In this document: positions 47,891-58,709 of the stretch, piece after piece | Numbering within the stretch: the first letter of the stretch is position 1 | How the letters are laid out: each line of letters starts with the position of its first letter | DNA from: Lineus longissimus | Lineage: Eukaryota; Nemertea; Pilidiophora; Heteronemertea; Lineidae | Assembly (NCBI RefSeq): GCF_910592395.1 | Contig: NC_088319.1 | Location: 17,112,001-17,176,000, forward strand | Direction of reading: 5' to 3' | Length of the DNA stretch: 64,000 bases | Made by a program: the position numbers and the translations under genes | The notes under the pieces: model-generated | Seen by the model: only the letters and a program-made list of their open reading frames with translations | Told to the model about the DNA's origin: nothing | The model's database searches: none

Positions 47891-50800
47891 ATGCAGATAA
47901 GTAGCCGAGCTACTTCACTCGCTGCCACAGTGGAGCGGAGAGGCAGTGAGACGGAATCTTGCTTTGACATGGGCTGTATCCCTCCGCCAAACTACCTCTT
48001 TCAAACCACAAAGGGTCAGCGCTGGCAGAAGCTCCAGATGGTTGTGCTCCCGATTCTGCCGCTGACGGCGCTGTTTATACAATCGTCTGTTCGTCTCGGG
48101 AGTGCGGCGAAAGAAGCATATCGAGTGCAGAGATGGATAGATGCATTAGATGTGAGTAAATAGAACTTTTGTGCTTGCATTAAATTCAGATAATGTTGGT
48201 TGACAAGCGTCGCTTGAAGTGTTTTTCAGACAGATCTGGCCAATGGTTCTTGGTTGACTCTTCACGTAAATAGTAATGTAACACAGCCCGGGGCGGCCGG
48301 TGTCATAGTTGACCGGTGTCATAGTTGACCGGCTTGAGTTGCCACCGTGAAAGACCATTGGTTAGGCCTACCCTTAGGATAACCTAGTGTTGTGCAACAC
48401 CACTATCTTATAGTAAATGTGTTCTGTGGTCACATTCCCGACTTCAACTGAGTGTCTTTGGCCACAACGATATTCAAAACACTTCACCTGGAGTCAAAAA
48501 TTTGCAAAATTAACTAGTATCGCTAACATTTCTCTGACTTCTCACTGATGCAAGTTGCCCCTGAGCCTCAGGGGTGTCCATGATAGAGAGATTCTACTGT
48601 ACAGTGTGCTTACAGTGACGAGTTTCCCACTGCGTAATATGTTCAGTAACAAGAAGGGAATCGATATGGAGAAGGAGGGAATAGTTTGCGGCGGAAGGTT
48701 TGGGCTCGACGGTGTGGGGAGGAATGTTTCTATGGTTTTAACATACTGAGGAGTCAATAGTTAACTATTTCCAATGCTCGTGTCCCCTCCATTTAGCTCA
48801 ATGCTCAATACACTATTTGGGTTCAATCGGTTCAGCCAATTATAACCAAGTGTCCAACTACAATTTCAGGACATGCAGGAACTGGGGCTGGTAATCGCCG
48901 CTCTCCAAACTGAACGGGAAATCGTGATGGCACATCTGTACTCAAATGAGACGACTCAGTTCACTGCATTGGCTCAGTTCGAGAAAACGGACGCAATATT
49001 TGCAGGGACGCAGGTATCGTTGCTATTGCATAACCAGGTGGTTGTCATGTCGGTTGGCTGGTAGAAAACAATGTGTACTTCGCCCACATGTACATCGCTA
49101 TGTATACCTGGGCAGCAGGTACCTACCAGGCTCTGTTAAACACTAAGATGGCAGCCGGTTCGGATTCGATGATTTGCTATTTCTACCAATCTTGCCAAGA
49201 ATCAGCTGCTTACAGAAATCTGTCATATTATTTTTCAGTTTTCCGTCCTTCCTGTGAAGAAGAGGAACAACTGTCGCGTGTTCCTCAACCCCGCTCGCCA
49301 GGCAGCAGTGGATTACAACGCCAAGAACATCTCCTTCCAAATCTTCACCAAATACGCCAAAGCTATTGCCGTCTTGACCAACTATTACTTTGAGGAGTTT
49401 AGTTTTACTCACAACCGCTTGCAGTCGCTCAAGTTGTTGGAACAAGGCATAGAGCGTCTTCAAATTATCCGGACTATTGGCACGAGATATTTCTTAATCG
49501 GAACGTTGACGAGAACTGAGATGGTTTCGTTTGTGCGTTCGAACAAAGTGGCATCAGATAGTTTTGTTTCGAGTGTTATTTACGACCAGGCTATTGAAGG
49601 TTTCATCAGCAGACGATTCAAAAACTGCTCATGTGACGTCACCGACATGGCACAAGAAATAATAGCCAATCAGAAAATTGCGCCAACGATTAAAACAATG
49701 AACCAGTGGTATTTTCAAATGTCTAGACAGATTTCTGCGTACAGTCTAGCAACAATTGACGTCCGTGATTCACTGGTTGCCATTTCTGGAAGTAATCATA
49801 ATGCCGCCATCTTGCGTTGCATTGCGGAGTTGGTGGTGTTGATTTTGAGCTTGGTTGGATTTCCTGTTTGTTGCTCAATCATGATCCTCATCGTAAACAA
49901 CGTCATATCGTATGTAACGTATCTTATAGATAGGAAGCAAAGAGCTAAGTTTGAGAAGAGGAAGACGGAAGAACTCCTGCATCAAATGCTTCCGAAATCA
50001 GTTGTTATGCAGCTTAAGTTTCACAAAAAGGTAGGCTATCAAGGTATCATATTCAGTTGACATCGTGAAAGGGCATTAGTTAGGCCGACCCTAAGGATAA
50101 TCTAGTGTTGTGCAACACCACTATCTTTTGGTAAATGTGATCTGGTCACATCCCTGGGTTCAACTAAGTGCCTTTGGTCAAAACTTCTGGTTCCGAATAA
50201 CTTCCATGGCAGCACACAGGTATGAAACCTTTTCATTTCAGGTCGAGGCAGAAAAGTTCGACTGTGTCACTGTCTTTTTCTCGGACATCAAGAACTTCTC
50301 ATACGTGAGCACGATCAGCACCCCGATGCAAATGGTGAACCTGCTCAACGCGGTCTACAACCACCTCGACAACATCATTGAACGCTACGACGTCTACAAG
50401 GTGAGTGGAGAGCATGGTCGAGACCATCACACCCATCTTCACGGTGTCCGATCAAAGACAAAATTATTTCATTGCGTCCGCGATATCGCTTGTGCATAAC
50501 TAATTTTGCTTGTCGTATTCGCAGTTATTCTGGCAAATGGAAGGGGTGACGGGTGATGACATAGTATGCTGTTACCCCTGCTGCCTGCCTCAACAACTGC
50601 CAAAGTAATCACCACGATTAGATAGCAATTCAAATAAGGACTTCAATAGTATCACCATCTATTCCAGGTGGAGACCATTAACGAAGTTTACATGGTGTGC
50701 AGCGGCCTTCCCGTCCGTAACGGCAAAAACCACGTGAAGGAGATAGCCAATCTCTCCCTGAATCTCATGGAGTCAATGGCAGACTTCAAGATACCACACC

Positions 50801-51265
50801 TGAGACAGGTGGGCCCGGAGCTCCGCGTGGGTATCAATACAGGGCCCTGTGTGGCTGGCATCGTGGGGACCAAGATGCCCCGGTATTGTCTGTTTGGGGA
50901 CACTGTCAATGTGGCTGCTAGGATGCAGACCAACAGTCTACGTAAGTACAATGAACTATGTACATTGTTGCTTGTGTCTTGTGTCTTGCTACTTCAACGC
51001 GTATTCCATTAGCTATTTTGATCAACGTATTCTAATTCCGTTTGCAGCTTTAAAAATCCACATCACCCGCAAAACGGAACGTCTACTGAGTGAGATAGGG
51101 GGTTACATCACGGAATACCGGGGCAAGGTGATGATCAAGGGTAAGGGAGAGATGATCACCTATTGGTTGATCGGTAAAGAAGGTCAAGGGTCAAGGGCGG
51201 CCAGCATTGTATCTGGTGTAGCATCTGAGCCGGGAAATGGCGGCCCAAGTACTACATCATTCTGA
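47891..51265 (+). CDS. Membrane guanylate cyclase with NIT-type sensor domain
   Basis: Predicted to make cGMP from GTP at the plasma membrane. Six exons: 47891-48151, 48870-49013, 49239-50030, 50242-50400, 50668-50941 and 51048-51265, all in frame, 615 residues. A first membrane segment lies at about 48-68; an extracellular helical region (about 88-325) begins like a NIT domain (LQTEREIVMAHLYSNE). A second membrane segment is at about 326-355, then a signalling helix (RKTEELLHQMLPKSVV) and the cyclase domain (about 400-585). FFSDI (first metal Asp), VYKVETI (guanine-selecting Glu), MPRYCLFGDTVNVAARM (Cys, Asn, Arg) and MKGKG-like IKGKGEM are present. At the second metal site the usual GDAYM reads NEVYM, replacing Asp with Glu. 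No kinase-homology domain is present. An acceptor ends at 47871 without an in-frame stop before the ATG, so the N-terminus may extend upstream. Confidence 0.88.
48341..48468 (+). repeat. Dispersed repeat A, copy 1 (cyclase intron 1)
   Basis: About 125 bp that match 50061-50180; shared blocks include CTAGTGTTGTGCAACACCAC and TTAGGCC. Preceding it, 48299-48332 is a short tandem duplication of TGTCATAGTTGACCGG. The element has no coding content. Confidence 0.7.
50061..50180 (+). repeat. Dispersed repeat A, copy 2 (cyclase intron 3)
   Basis: This is the second copy of the 48341-48468 repeat, same orientation, in a different intron of the same gene. The palindromic TGTTGTGCAACA core is conserved in both. 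Confidence 0.7.
50442..50620 (+). repeat. Dispersed repeat B, copy 1 (cyclase intron 4)
   Basis: About 175 bp that match 53878-54044, including CTGGCAAATGGAAGGGGTGA, CTGCCTGCCTCAACAACTGC and CAAAGTAATC. It lies just after the exon 4 donor at 50401. Confidence 0.75.
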
Positions 51266-51847
51266 CCTCTCAAATCCGCCCTCAGAGTCTGGATGTAGAC
51301 TCATATAGTAATTAGGTTACCAGATGCTGAACGCAACGGCCATGACGGCACGGGACTGAAGCCATTCAAAATCATCCGCTTTGTGACACGTGACATTGGC
51401 AATGACCAATCAGGCCCTCTGTTTCTCCACGGCGTATAACACGAAGGTCAAGTAGACGAACAGTGGCAAAATTGTCTATGATTTATTTTTGACGAGAGTA
51501 AAAGATACAAGATACTTTCAGTCTAGTTCTGATCAAGCTTTACAGTTTCGTATGATTATACAATAAAAATATATACATGTATAGTTACATATCTGGTCCT
51601 CCTGGTTCTTCTCCATTCTCTGCGTTAACCTTTCACACTGTTCGTTGGTTACTCCAAGCACATACATGTACTTTTAGCAGTTTATTTGGTGGGACTTCTT
51701 TTTCGATAAGCCTGTTCATTACATGTATATTATGTCATGTACCACACAAGTAAACCTCTGACTCGATTAATATCAAAACGATGGGTCCATTCTGAAGCCT
51801 GTACAAGTACAGTTGATTGTATATGTGTCGCCTTGATAGCACGATTT
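51266..51847. other. Convergent 3' UTR spacer, cyclase / otopetrin
   Basis: Only 582 bp separate the two stop codons. AATAAA on the plus strand lies at 51562-51567 (cyclase). On the minus strand AATAAA hexamers lie at 51681-51686 and 51482-51487 (otopetrin). Use of the distal minus site would make the two transcripts overlap. Confidence 0.5.
51562..51567 (+). terminator. Candidate poly(A) signal of the cyclase
   Basis: AATAAA lies about 297 bases after the stop codon and is followed by AT- and T-rich sequence. Confidence 0.5.
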
Positions 51848-53845
51848 TCAATCATTCAGGCGTACTTTCCCAAGGAATTCTGCCATTGACATGGCAGAAT
51901 GAAACCGGAAGTATACACTGAAAGGACATGTGACGTGAATGATATACTTCCAAGCCTCTTGATAGTAAAAGTTCTGAACCGGTTTTGCCCCGGGGTATTT
52001 AATCTCCACGAAACTTCCGGTCAACCACTTTCCCACGTTGGTAATGAGAAGGAAGAGCAAGGCTTGTTTTTCCATTGGGCCAACCAGTGCGACGCTGGAG
52101 GACTGTTTCATGAAGAACAGCAGACGACACTGGAATATCGTCTGCAGGTTGTCAAGGATACCTGTCAACAAGCTGACGTACAGCAACGTGCGGCTGGGAA
52201 AGTCATTGACCTTGATGCGGTTGGCCATGACATTGATCTCAGCCAGGATGCACAAGAAGTTGTAAGCAAAGATGGCACCGCCTGTCAGAAGCAGGATCCA
52301 GTCACTCGCCGTTAGGTGGAGCGACTGCGCCTCTTTGGTCATTTTAATCATGAGCCACTTTGCGGTGACTGTCATGATCAAATATAGAACAGGCTTATAG
52401 AAAAAAAGTGCCATGAATGTGCTGTCGTCGTTGATGTAGAGGAGACCTTCAAGGACCACGAAGACGCAGGTCAAGATAAGACCAATGTACCACAAGCCCC
52501 CACTGCAGGATGAGAGGCAGATGGGAAGACGAATCGACCTATTCTTACCCCCTCCACTTGGCGGCAGCAGAGGCGAACTCTCGAAGAACTCGCCATCTCC
52601 GTCCTCGGAATATTGCCGAGGGGACTCCCCTCGAATGTCGACGATCCACAAATCATCCCGAAGACCCTGCGCGGTGTATGTTTGGTCAGAGACAGGCTCC
52701 TCCACATGCATACTTTCGATAGAGTCTGTAAATTCACTCCCATTTCTCGAAAGGCGGCAGGTGGCGTTTCCACTTAGGAAAGTATCACCACGGATCCGAT
52801 CACCGCCAAGCCCCATAACAGGGTAATGAGGTGAGTCGTCACTTTCAGGATCCTCTGTGATTGGGTAATTTCCAACAGACCTCCTGAGCAGATCTTTCTC
52901 GACGCTGTGAACGTATCGAATGTTTTTCCAAACGGCAAGGAGGATTGACGTCGCGATCAAGTAGAACTCTGTGTGGAAGGAGTAGAGATACGTCTCCAGC
53001 GAGTCCTTTATCTTTTCTACAGCGCACTCACCCATCATGCAGTTTCGTTGACGTGTCGTAAAGTTCCTCCCCGATCGCAGCGTGTCATTGCACTCGATGT
53101 GGCGGATCGTATCACTGAACAGATCTTTCGATTCGTAAACAACTGAATACAACCAAGCGGCGAGGTTAACTGCAATGTTGATGAAAAAGACCCATGTGTA
53201 TCGAACCCCGCCCCCACGATGCACTTGAGTGGCAGCCCAGATGACGAACATTAGTTGTGCTCCCATGTGGATTCCACGTAGAATTAGATAAACCGTACTA
53301 CCAATGGCCGCTTTGACGCCACAGCCGACTTCCACCAAAACTGGGAGGCAGTTGAAGTTACTGATGGCGGAAATGATGTCAAAGATTGTTGCACCAATCA
53401 GAAACACTCCCATCCCTGCGACAGCCAATCGCGAGATACTACGTCTTGGCCACAAACTCGTGACGAACTGGGCAGGTCTCGCATTCACGCAGTAGAAAAA
53501 GACATTGCAGACGATCACTGTTGTCATTATGATTGTGAAGAACATATCCAGGGTAAAACTGGTGACGTACTTCGCAGTTTCGGCAATGATCCATCTGGAT
53601 GCTATGAGAGACAAGGCAAAGGCAAGAAAGACTGTCAGTAGGACGTAGGCCCATGTTTGACTCGGTTTGATATTGCCACGGTTCTGCGACCTTGGAAGAG
53701 GCACGTGCCCTGAACTTCCTGCACTGGAGATGCTGTCCGGCATGCTGGTAGAGTCTTCAGTTCTCGAGGAGATTCGACGGTGACAGCTTCCTGGTTTTTG
53801 GTTGGCTAATGACCTGAAAGAGATAGGTTTGCAACTAAGCCTCAT
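51848..53845 (-). CDS. Otopetrin-like proton channel
   Basis: Otopetrins are proton-selective channels with about twelve membrane segments. The open frame gives 665 residues with many hydrophobic segments (the first at about 65-87, AYVLLTVFLAFALSLIASRW). Recognisable features are FYLIATSILLAVWKNI, LLTGILDNLQTIFQ, a LLFLLITNVGKWL stretch like the LFLL-N-W segment of otopetrins, and a C-terminal PFSVYFRFHSAMSMAEF, like the PF-FYRFHS-EIW end of the family. A long, probably cytosolic, charged loop separates the two halves (about 320-430). The start is uncertain. The ATG at 53845 is followed by CTATCTCTTTCAG, an apparent acceptor ending at 53814, so the exon may begin at 53813 with earlier exons unseen; Met35 is another candidate. 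Family call firm, subfamily not assigned. Confidence 0.85.
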   Translation of the reverse strand: MRLSCKPISFRSLANQKPGSCHRRISSRTEDSTSMPDSISSAGSSGHVPLPRSQNRGNIKPSQTWAYVLLTVFLAFALSLIASRWIIAETAKYVTSFTLDMFFTIIMTTVIVCNVFFYCVNARPAQFVTSLWPRRSISRLAVAGMGVFLIGATIFDIISAISNFNCLPVLVEVGCGVKAAIGSTVYLILRGIHMGAQLMFVIWAATQVHRGGGVRYTWVFFINIAVNLAAWLYSVVYESKDLFSDTIRHIECNDTLRSGRNFTTRQRNCMMGECAVEKIKDSLETYLYSFHTEFYLIATSILLAVWKNIRYVHSVEKDLLRRSVGNYPITEDPESDDSPHYPVMGLGGDRIRGDTFLSGNATCRLSRNGSEFTDSIESMHVEEPVSDQTYTAQGLRDDLWIVDIRGESPRQYSEDGDGEFFESSPLLPPSGGGKNRSIRLPICLSSCSGGLWYIGLILTCVFVVLEGLLYINDDSTFMALFFYKPVLYLIMTVTAKWLMIKMTKEAQSLHLTASDWILLLTGGAIFAYNFLCILAEINVMANRIKVNDFPSRTLLYVSLLTGILDNLQTIFQCRLLFFMKQSSSVALVGPMEKQALLFLLITNVGKWLTGSFVEIKYPGAKPVQNFYYQEAWKYIIHVTCPFSVYFRFHSAMSMAEFLGKVRLND

Positions 53846-55325
53846 GACGAAGTTTTACAAAAAATCTCGCTTAACCACGGTGTCCAATCCAAGACATAAT
53901 AACGCGTTGTCGCTCATGCATAACTAATTTTAAATGTCGTATTTGCAGTTGATCTGGCAAATGGAAGGGGTGACGGGTGATTGCATAATACACTGTTACC
54001 CGTGCTGCCTGCCTCAACAACTGCCAAAGTAATCAACACGATTATTTATGTATGAGCACATCGCGTACGAATGAAACAATTTTGTCTCTGATTTGAGACT
54101 GCGTTAACACCTTTATTACAAATGTTGACTGTGTATTCCAATGAGATAGTATGACATGTGAATGTGAGCAAAACTTTGAATACAGATTTTGTTTTAAAAT
54201 TGACTCACCTTCAGTTAAACACGTTTTAAAATATCACTCTGCCAGGGAACGTCGCTCGCCCTGTGACTGCGATCATTGTCAGCCTCATGCCGACTTATCG
54301 GCGGTGAATAGGCCAATCAGTCCTAAAGTCTCCTCCAGTGGATCAGCATGGGTCAGCCTCTAATGATGCCAGTTCATGCCACAGCAAGGCCTATCGAGGG
54401 CGTGCGGAAACGCACCCGGAAGGTACTTGAGTTTAGTTGCATCTACATTTTCCGCACAGCCATGTGACTCCGTCAAGAGTGCGTTAGCAACTCGTCGTGT
54501 TTTTATGAAGTCCGAAATCGTGTTGTCAGGTGGGAAAACCCAGTGTTGACGTTGATATGTCAACAGCATTACATCCTGACTCTCATGCGTTTGCGTCACT
54601 ACTATCGGGATCCACATAGGTGAGTGATTTAGCGATCTCAAAACATTGCGGGGCAAGATGCAGAAATAAGGTACATGATTGCATACATCTAACAGGAGAA
54701 TGCGTCCGATCTGGCTCTGTGGTAGCCCTTGTGAAACGAACTGGCAGAGATAACTCCTGTCCTGAGAACCTCAATGACTTTTTTGCTTCTGTCAGTTTGG
54801 GCTTTCGAGCCACCTGAAAGTTGTTTCATAGGCGTGATAAGCTTTCATTGATAAACATTATCACTGTAATCTATGAGCTTTATTACATCGCTACTGTCAT
54901 ATACGTCCAAATAAGAAGTTTGGACTCGTTATTTCGATATTTCACCTGTGTAAACGATGCAAAATGGGTCATAATTTTAAAAAGGCCTAGCAGCTGTTTA
55001 TACATGTCCATCATTCTGCAAATGCATCAATAGTATATACTAGAAGCAAGTCTGTGGTACCAATACAGTATCAGGCCGGGTCATAGGAAATTGTCATCGA
55101 CAGCTTTTCATGAACAATATTGGGAAAGCTAATACGATCCTCAAATCTGGTCGACAATTCATATCATATTTAGCAAATATGTCGCCATTTAAACACCTGT
55201 TAGGTAACTCCACCGCGCCATGTGCGCGTCACAAACTTGGATTACGAAAGCCGAAGACTAATGTGAGAGGATTGTTTCACCAACAGCGAGCGGACTGCCA
55301 CATCAGTTTCAAACGCTTCCGCGCC
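53846..55325. other. Divergent spacer, otopetrin / sulfotransferase
   Basis: Holds repeat B copy 2 (53878-54044) and the upstream regions of both flanking genes. Any 5' exon of the otopetrin gene should be in or beyond this interval, but I could not identify one. The open frame of the sulfotransferase exon continues upstream to about 55110. Confidence 0.4.
53878..54044 (+). repeat. Dispersed repeat B, copy 2
   Basis: Matches 50442-50620 in the same orientation with a few substitutions and small gaps. It sits immediately upstream of the otopetrin open frame. Confidence 0.75.
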
Positions 55326-58243
55326 ATGGCTGCGATATTGCTTGGATGGATGTTCCGTCTTCTTCGATACAATGAGGTGAAATACACGTTGCTCGGGTTA
55401 TTCATTGGACTGTCTGTGTGGTACTTGGGAGCTGGTGCGGCATTCCACCGGACCATATGGTTCAGGTAAGTATGTACTACAAGGTGAAAGTCTGTCCTGG
55501 ATGTATATCAGAAAGGTCCTGTGACAACTTGGCCTGTACGACACTCTAGCTCGTTCACGATTGTTTACCAATACAAACGTCAGTTCTTGTCCTTTTAGGT
55601 GGAATTCTGAAACGTTCAGATTATATGTGACTATTTTATTTGACACGCAGTATCATACGGCCCCACTTCTCAGCTGACGCAAAGCGTATATGTCGTCGGA
55701 TGCATGAAGAATGGTACTGAATACATTTAAATCACTTGCGTTTACATTTACGGATATCAACATTAAATACGCTGTTTACCATCTGATGCGAATGCATTAT
55801 ATGTACTTATCATTGTTATGTACTTAATGACCTCCTAATGATATAAACCAACCACCAGGAACAAGGATTCCATCACACGCTGGTCCATACAGAACTAGAT
55901 CTTGGAACCAGATACCACAATCTGCCAGAATACAGAACGGCCGGAAACTTTGGGGGGGGGGCATTTTTTATTAGTTCAGCTGCCCTGTCACTGAAGGCAG
56001 GTGAACTCAGCCTTCAGAGGCAGCGAAAATAACACCAATCCTAGAGACCAAGATGACACTCTTACCAACAATCGGCAATTAGTGGCCACCCATGTGGCGT
56101 TACGCAGAGATGCCGCGTGCAAGCGTTTATGGTTACTGGGTATCGATTATTAGTATGAATAATGTGGTCACTGATGGGACATTCGACAGATTGTTAGATA
56201 AGAGGCGATTAACCCTCTCAAGAGAGCATGATTACGAATACATGGATTTACTGGCCCAGAGATGTAAAAATGGATGAAGATTTCCGATTTGTCTGAATCT
56301 TCTTCGATGTAGACTATTAGAAGCGTGCTTGCAATACATGCTTCCCGAAACTGGTGGCTTGTATTGGAACTAACCTTTCCCCCTTGTCCGTCATCAAAGG
56401 CATTCAAGTGTGTTGGTCAACCATGACTATATCCTTTTGTCCCTACACCATAAGGCCTAGTTTCCCCTTATGACATCACTATTTCGGGCACTCAGCGCCC
56501 CATTTCTGGAAAGGTGTATAGGTTTAGGGACTCCTGAAAGTTGGTGCCCAGTACATGTGGTAGTTCACCTTTCTACCCGTACCGCCAGCGGTGCCATAGT
56601 GTATGTTAGTTATGCCACCCAGGCTCAGTGCTTTGTGTCACTCATCTCCCGTATTGGCGGAACTTTTTGTGATGGCAAGGGGGGGGGGGTCTATATCGGT
56701 TATGTTAGCAATCGAGCTATTGCTATCGTGTCTGTGTTGCACGAAAATCACAACCAGGGACAACCACCATGAGTGAGTTATACTTCGACGGTAGACGAAA
56801 CAAAAATGCCATTCAATTGAGTTGTCATTCCTCCGACAGGGTGCAGCACTTAGTCGTCATTTGTGTTTACAGGTTGTGACATTGTCCTAACTTTTACCCA
56901 GAACTGTCATGTGGTTGTGACCACTGTACAAGCACCATTTGGTAACCATGCAGAATAGTCATTAGGTATGAAACAGGGTATATTCGCTGGTTATGGTGTC
57001 CACAACCTATTCGATTGTATCAACTGTGCAAACTTCAGATACTAACAGCAACTATCCACAGTCAAAGGGTTCAAGATCGTCTTGGGCATGTTACTGGCAT
57101 TAGCATACTTATTTCTTTTTCACTGTATGGATTTCTTTTTTTTATTTCAGGGCAAATGGACTCCATCACCGAGTGCTCCGAAACAGCGGAAGCGGATGCC
57201 ACTGCACCATCAAAGACCGGAAACAAAACATCTACTTCCTGAAGGTCCACAAATCAGGTTCCACCACCTTGGCCAGTATTTTCGTTCGCCACGCCAAGAA
57301 GCACAAACTTATTCTGGGCAAGACAACCAGGCGTGTGACGGGCTGGATCGGATGGCCTTCTCCAATGATGCCAAAGCATCTATGGAAGGCGTCCATAGTT
57401 GATAAAAAACTGACTTTAGGTGGGCCGCTTATAAACGTCATCGCTATGCATTCCATCTACAACAGGGATACGGTTAAATCCGTCATGCCCGCGGATACCG
57501 CGTCCATTGGTATTCTCCGGAGCCCGTTCTCCCACTTCCAGTCCTTGTTTGACTATTATCAGTTCAATATCGCCAAACAGGTCAAACTCGAGAAGTTCGA
57601 TGCCATGAAAGAGTATTTAGAAAACCCAGAAAAATATGAGAAGCCGTTTTTTAGCAAAAAGTGGGTCCGCAATTTTCAATTCACGGAGTTCGGTTACGCG
57701 GATAAAGACGTCACCAATGTCGCGGCCATCAGTTCGTACATCAAATATTTAGACAATAATTTTCTGACTGTGGCGATCCTTGAACACTTAGATGAATCGT
57801 TGATACTGTTGCGCCGGTTGCTTTGTTGGAAGATAGAAGACATTATTGTTCTGCATATGAACAAAAATAACCATAAAGTCCACGCGGTGAAAAAGGGTAC
57901 AGAAATGTACGGTTACCTTAGACGTCTGCACGAACAATGGAGCACGGCAGACTATATGTTGTATGATCATTTTAATCAAACTTTATGGCAGCAAATCAAA
58001 CTCCAAGGCTCGACTTTTTATTCGGAGTTGAGGTTTTATCGACTTTTGATGAAAGATATCAAGCGCTTTTGCCAGGGCGCGGGAGGAGATCCGTATAGAG
58101 TGAGTCGTGCGATCGGGGACTCGGAGATAACCGTCTCGAATTCTGATTGGACAGACGAGTTCAGAATCACCAGAGCAACGTGTACCAAGTTAAGCAAGCG
58201 GCTTTATGCTAATGTGGATTTATTTGTTAACAAAATACCTTGA
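55326..58243 (+). CDS. Galactose 3-O-sulfotransferase (Gal3ST family)
   Basis: A Golgi type II membrane enzyme predicted to transfer sulfate from PAPS to the 3-OH of galactose on glycolipids or glycans. Two exons, 55326-55465 and 57151-58243, join AG|G to give 410 residues; human GAL3ST1 is 423. A membrane anchor lies at 20-40 (YTLLGLFIGLSVWYLGAGAAF region). The 5'-phosphosulfate loop is FLKVHKSGSTTL (76-87), like FLKTHKTASSTL in the family. The 3'-phosphate segment is IGILRSPFSHFQSLFDYY (166-183). The chosen ATG lies in GCGCCATGGC, a strong context. The frame is open upstream to ATGs at 55179 and 55110, which would give a longer cytosolic tail (up to 482 residues). Substrate choice (cerebroside versus glycan) cannot be read from the sequence. 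The intron (about 1.7 kb) contains a dispersed repeat. Confidence 0.9.
55466..57150 (+). other. Sulfotransferase intron
   Basis: GTAAGT donor and TTTATTTCAG acceptor. It contains the dispersed repeat at 56334-56520 and GGTTGTGAC motifs near 56877 and 56922 of the satellite family seen at 4170 and 11250. G-runs occur at 55951 and 56681. No coding sequence was recognised. Confidence 0.6.
56334..56520 (+). repeat. Dispersed 187-bp repeat, copy 2
   Basis: The plus strand here matches the minus strand of 7418-7604 over 187 bp with high identity. It is inside the sulfotransferase intron in sense orientation. Confidence 0.65.
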
Positions 58244-58301
58244 ATCTGAGCACAATTTGTCCCTTGACCTTTGATACAATCATGACATTTATAAGCCGTC
58301 C

Positions 58302-58307
58302 AATAAA
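58302..58307 (+). terminator. Candidate poly(A) signal of the sulfotransferase
   Basis: AATAAA begins 59 bases after the stop codon. A second AATAAA lies in the left arm of the hairpin element at 58592. Confidence 0.5.
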
Positions 58308-58591
58308 AATACATGTAGATAAATACTGCTTTTTCGAGACTGTAATTCCGATGGACCAGAAGAGGATGTCACCACGAGCATGACTTTTGTCCAGAGAGTT
58401 TCGATGTTCTCTCACCAACAAAGAGGGGAAATGTCAGGTTATGATTCAAATTTGTATCAGAAATAAAACGCATTTTTATATGTGTGTGTGGTTTGCCCAT
58501 GCTGTTTTCTCTATTTTGACGATATTCAAAATTCCCTGGATGTGCCATCCCACGACAGAGTCTGTCGTGTTCCATAACAGGGTGTAACAGA

Positions 58592-58709
58592 GGGTGATAT
58601 GAATAAAGAGTAGTAAATGTTTTTATCTAAAACTCCATGTACATTTACACTTGGCCTTTCTGTACAAAATTGAAGTAAAAGCATTTGCTAGCCTTTATTC
58701 ATATCACCC
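58592..58709. mobile_element. 118-bp hairpin element (MITE-like)
   Basis: The arms 58592-58619 and 58682-58709 are inverted repeats of 28 bases with three mismatches; the outer 17 bases (GGGTGATATGAATAAAG) are perfect. The AT-rich interior has no coding content. Size and structure fit a tiny fold-back MITE. No clear target duplication was found. Confidence 0.65.
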
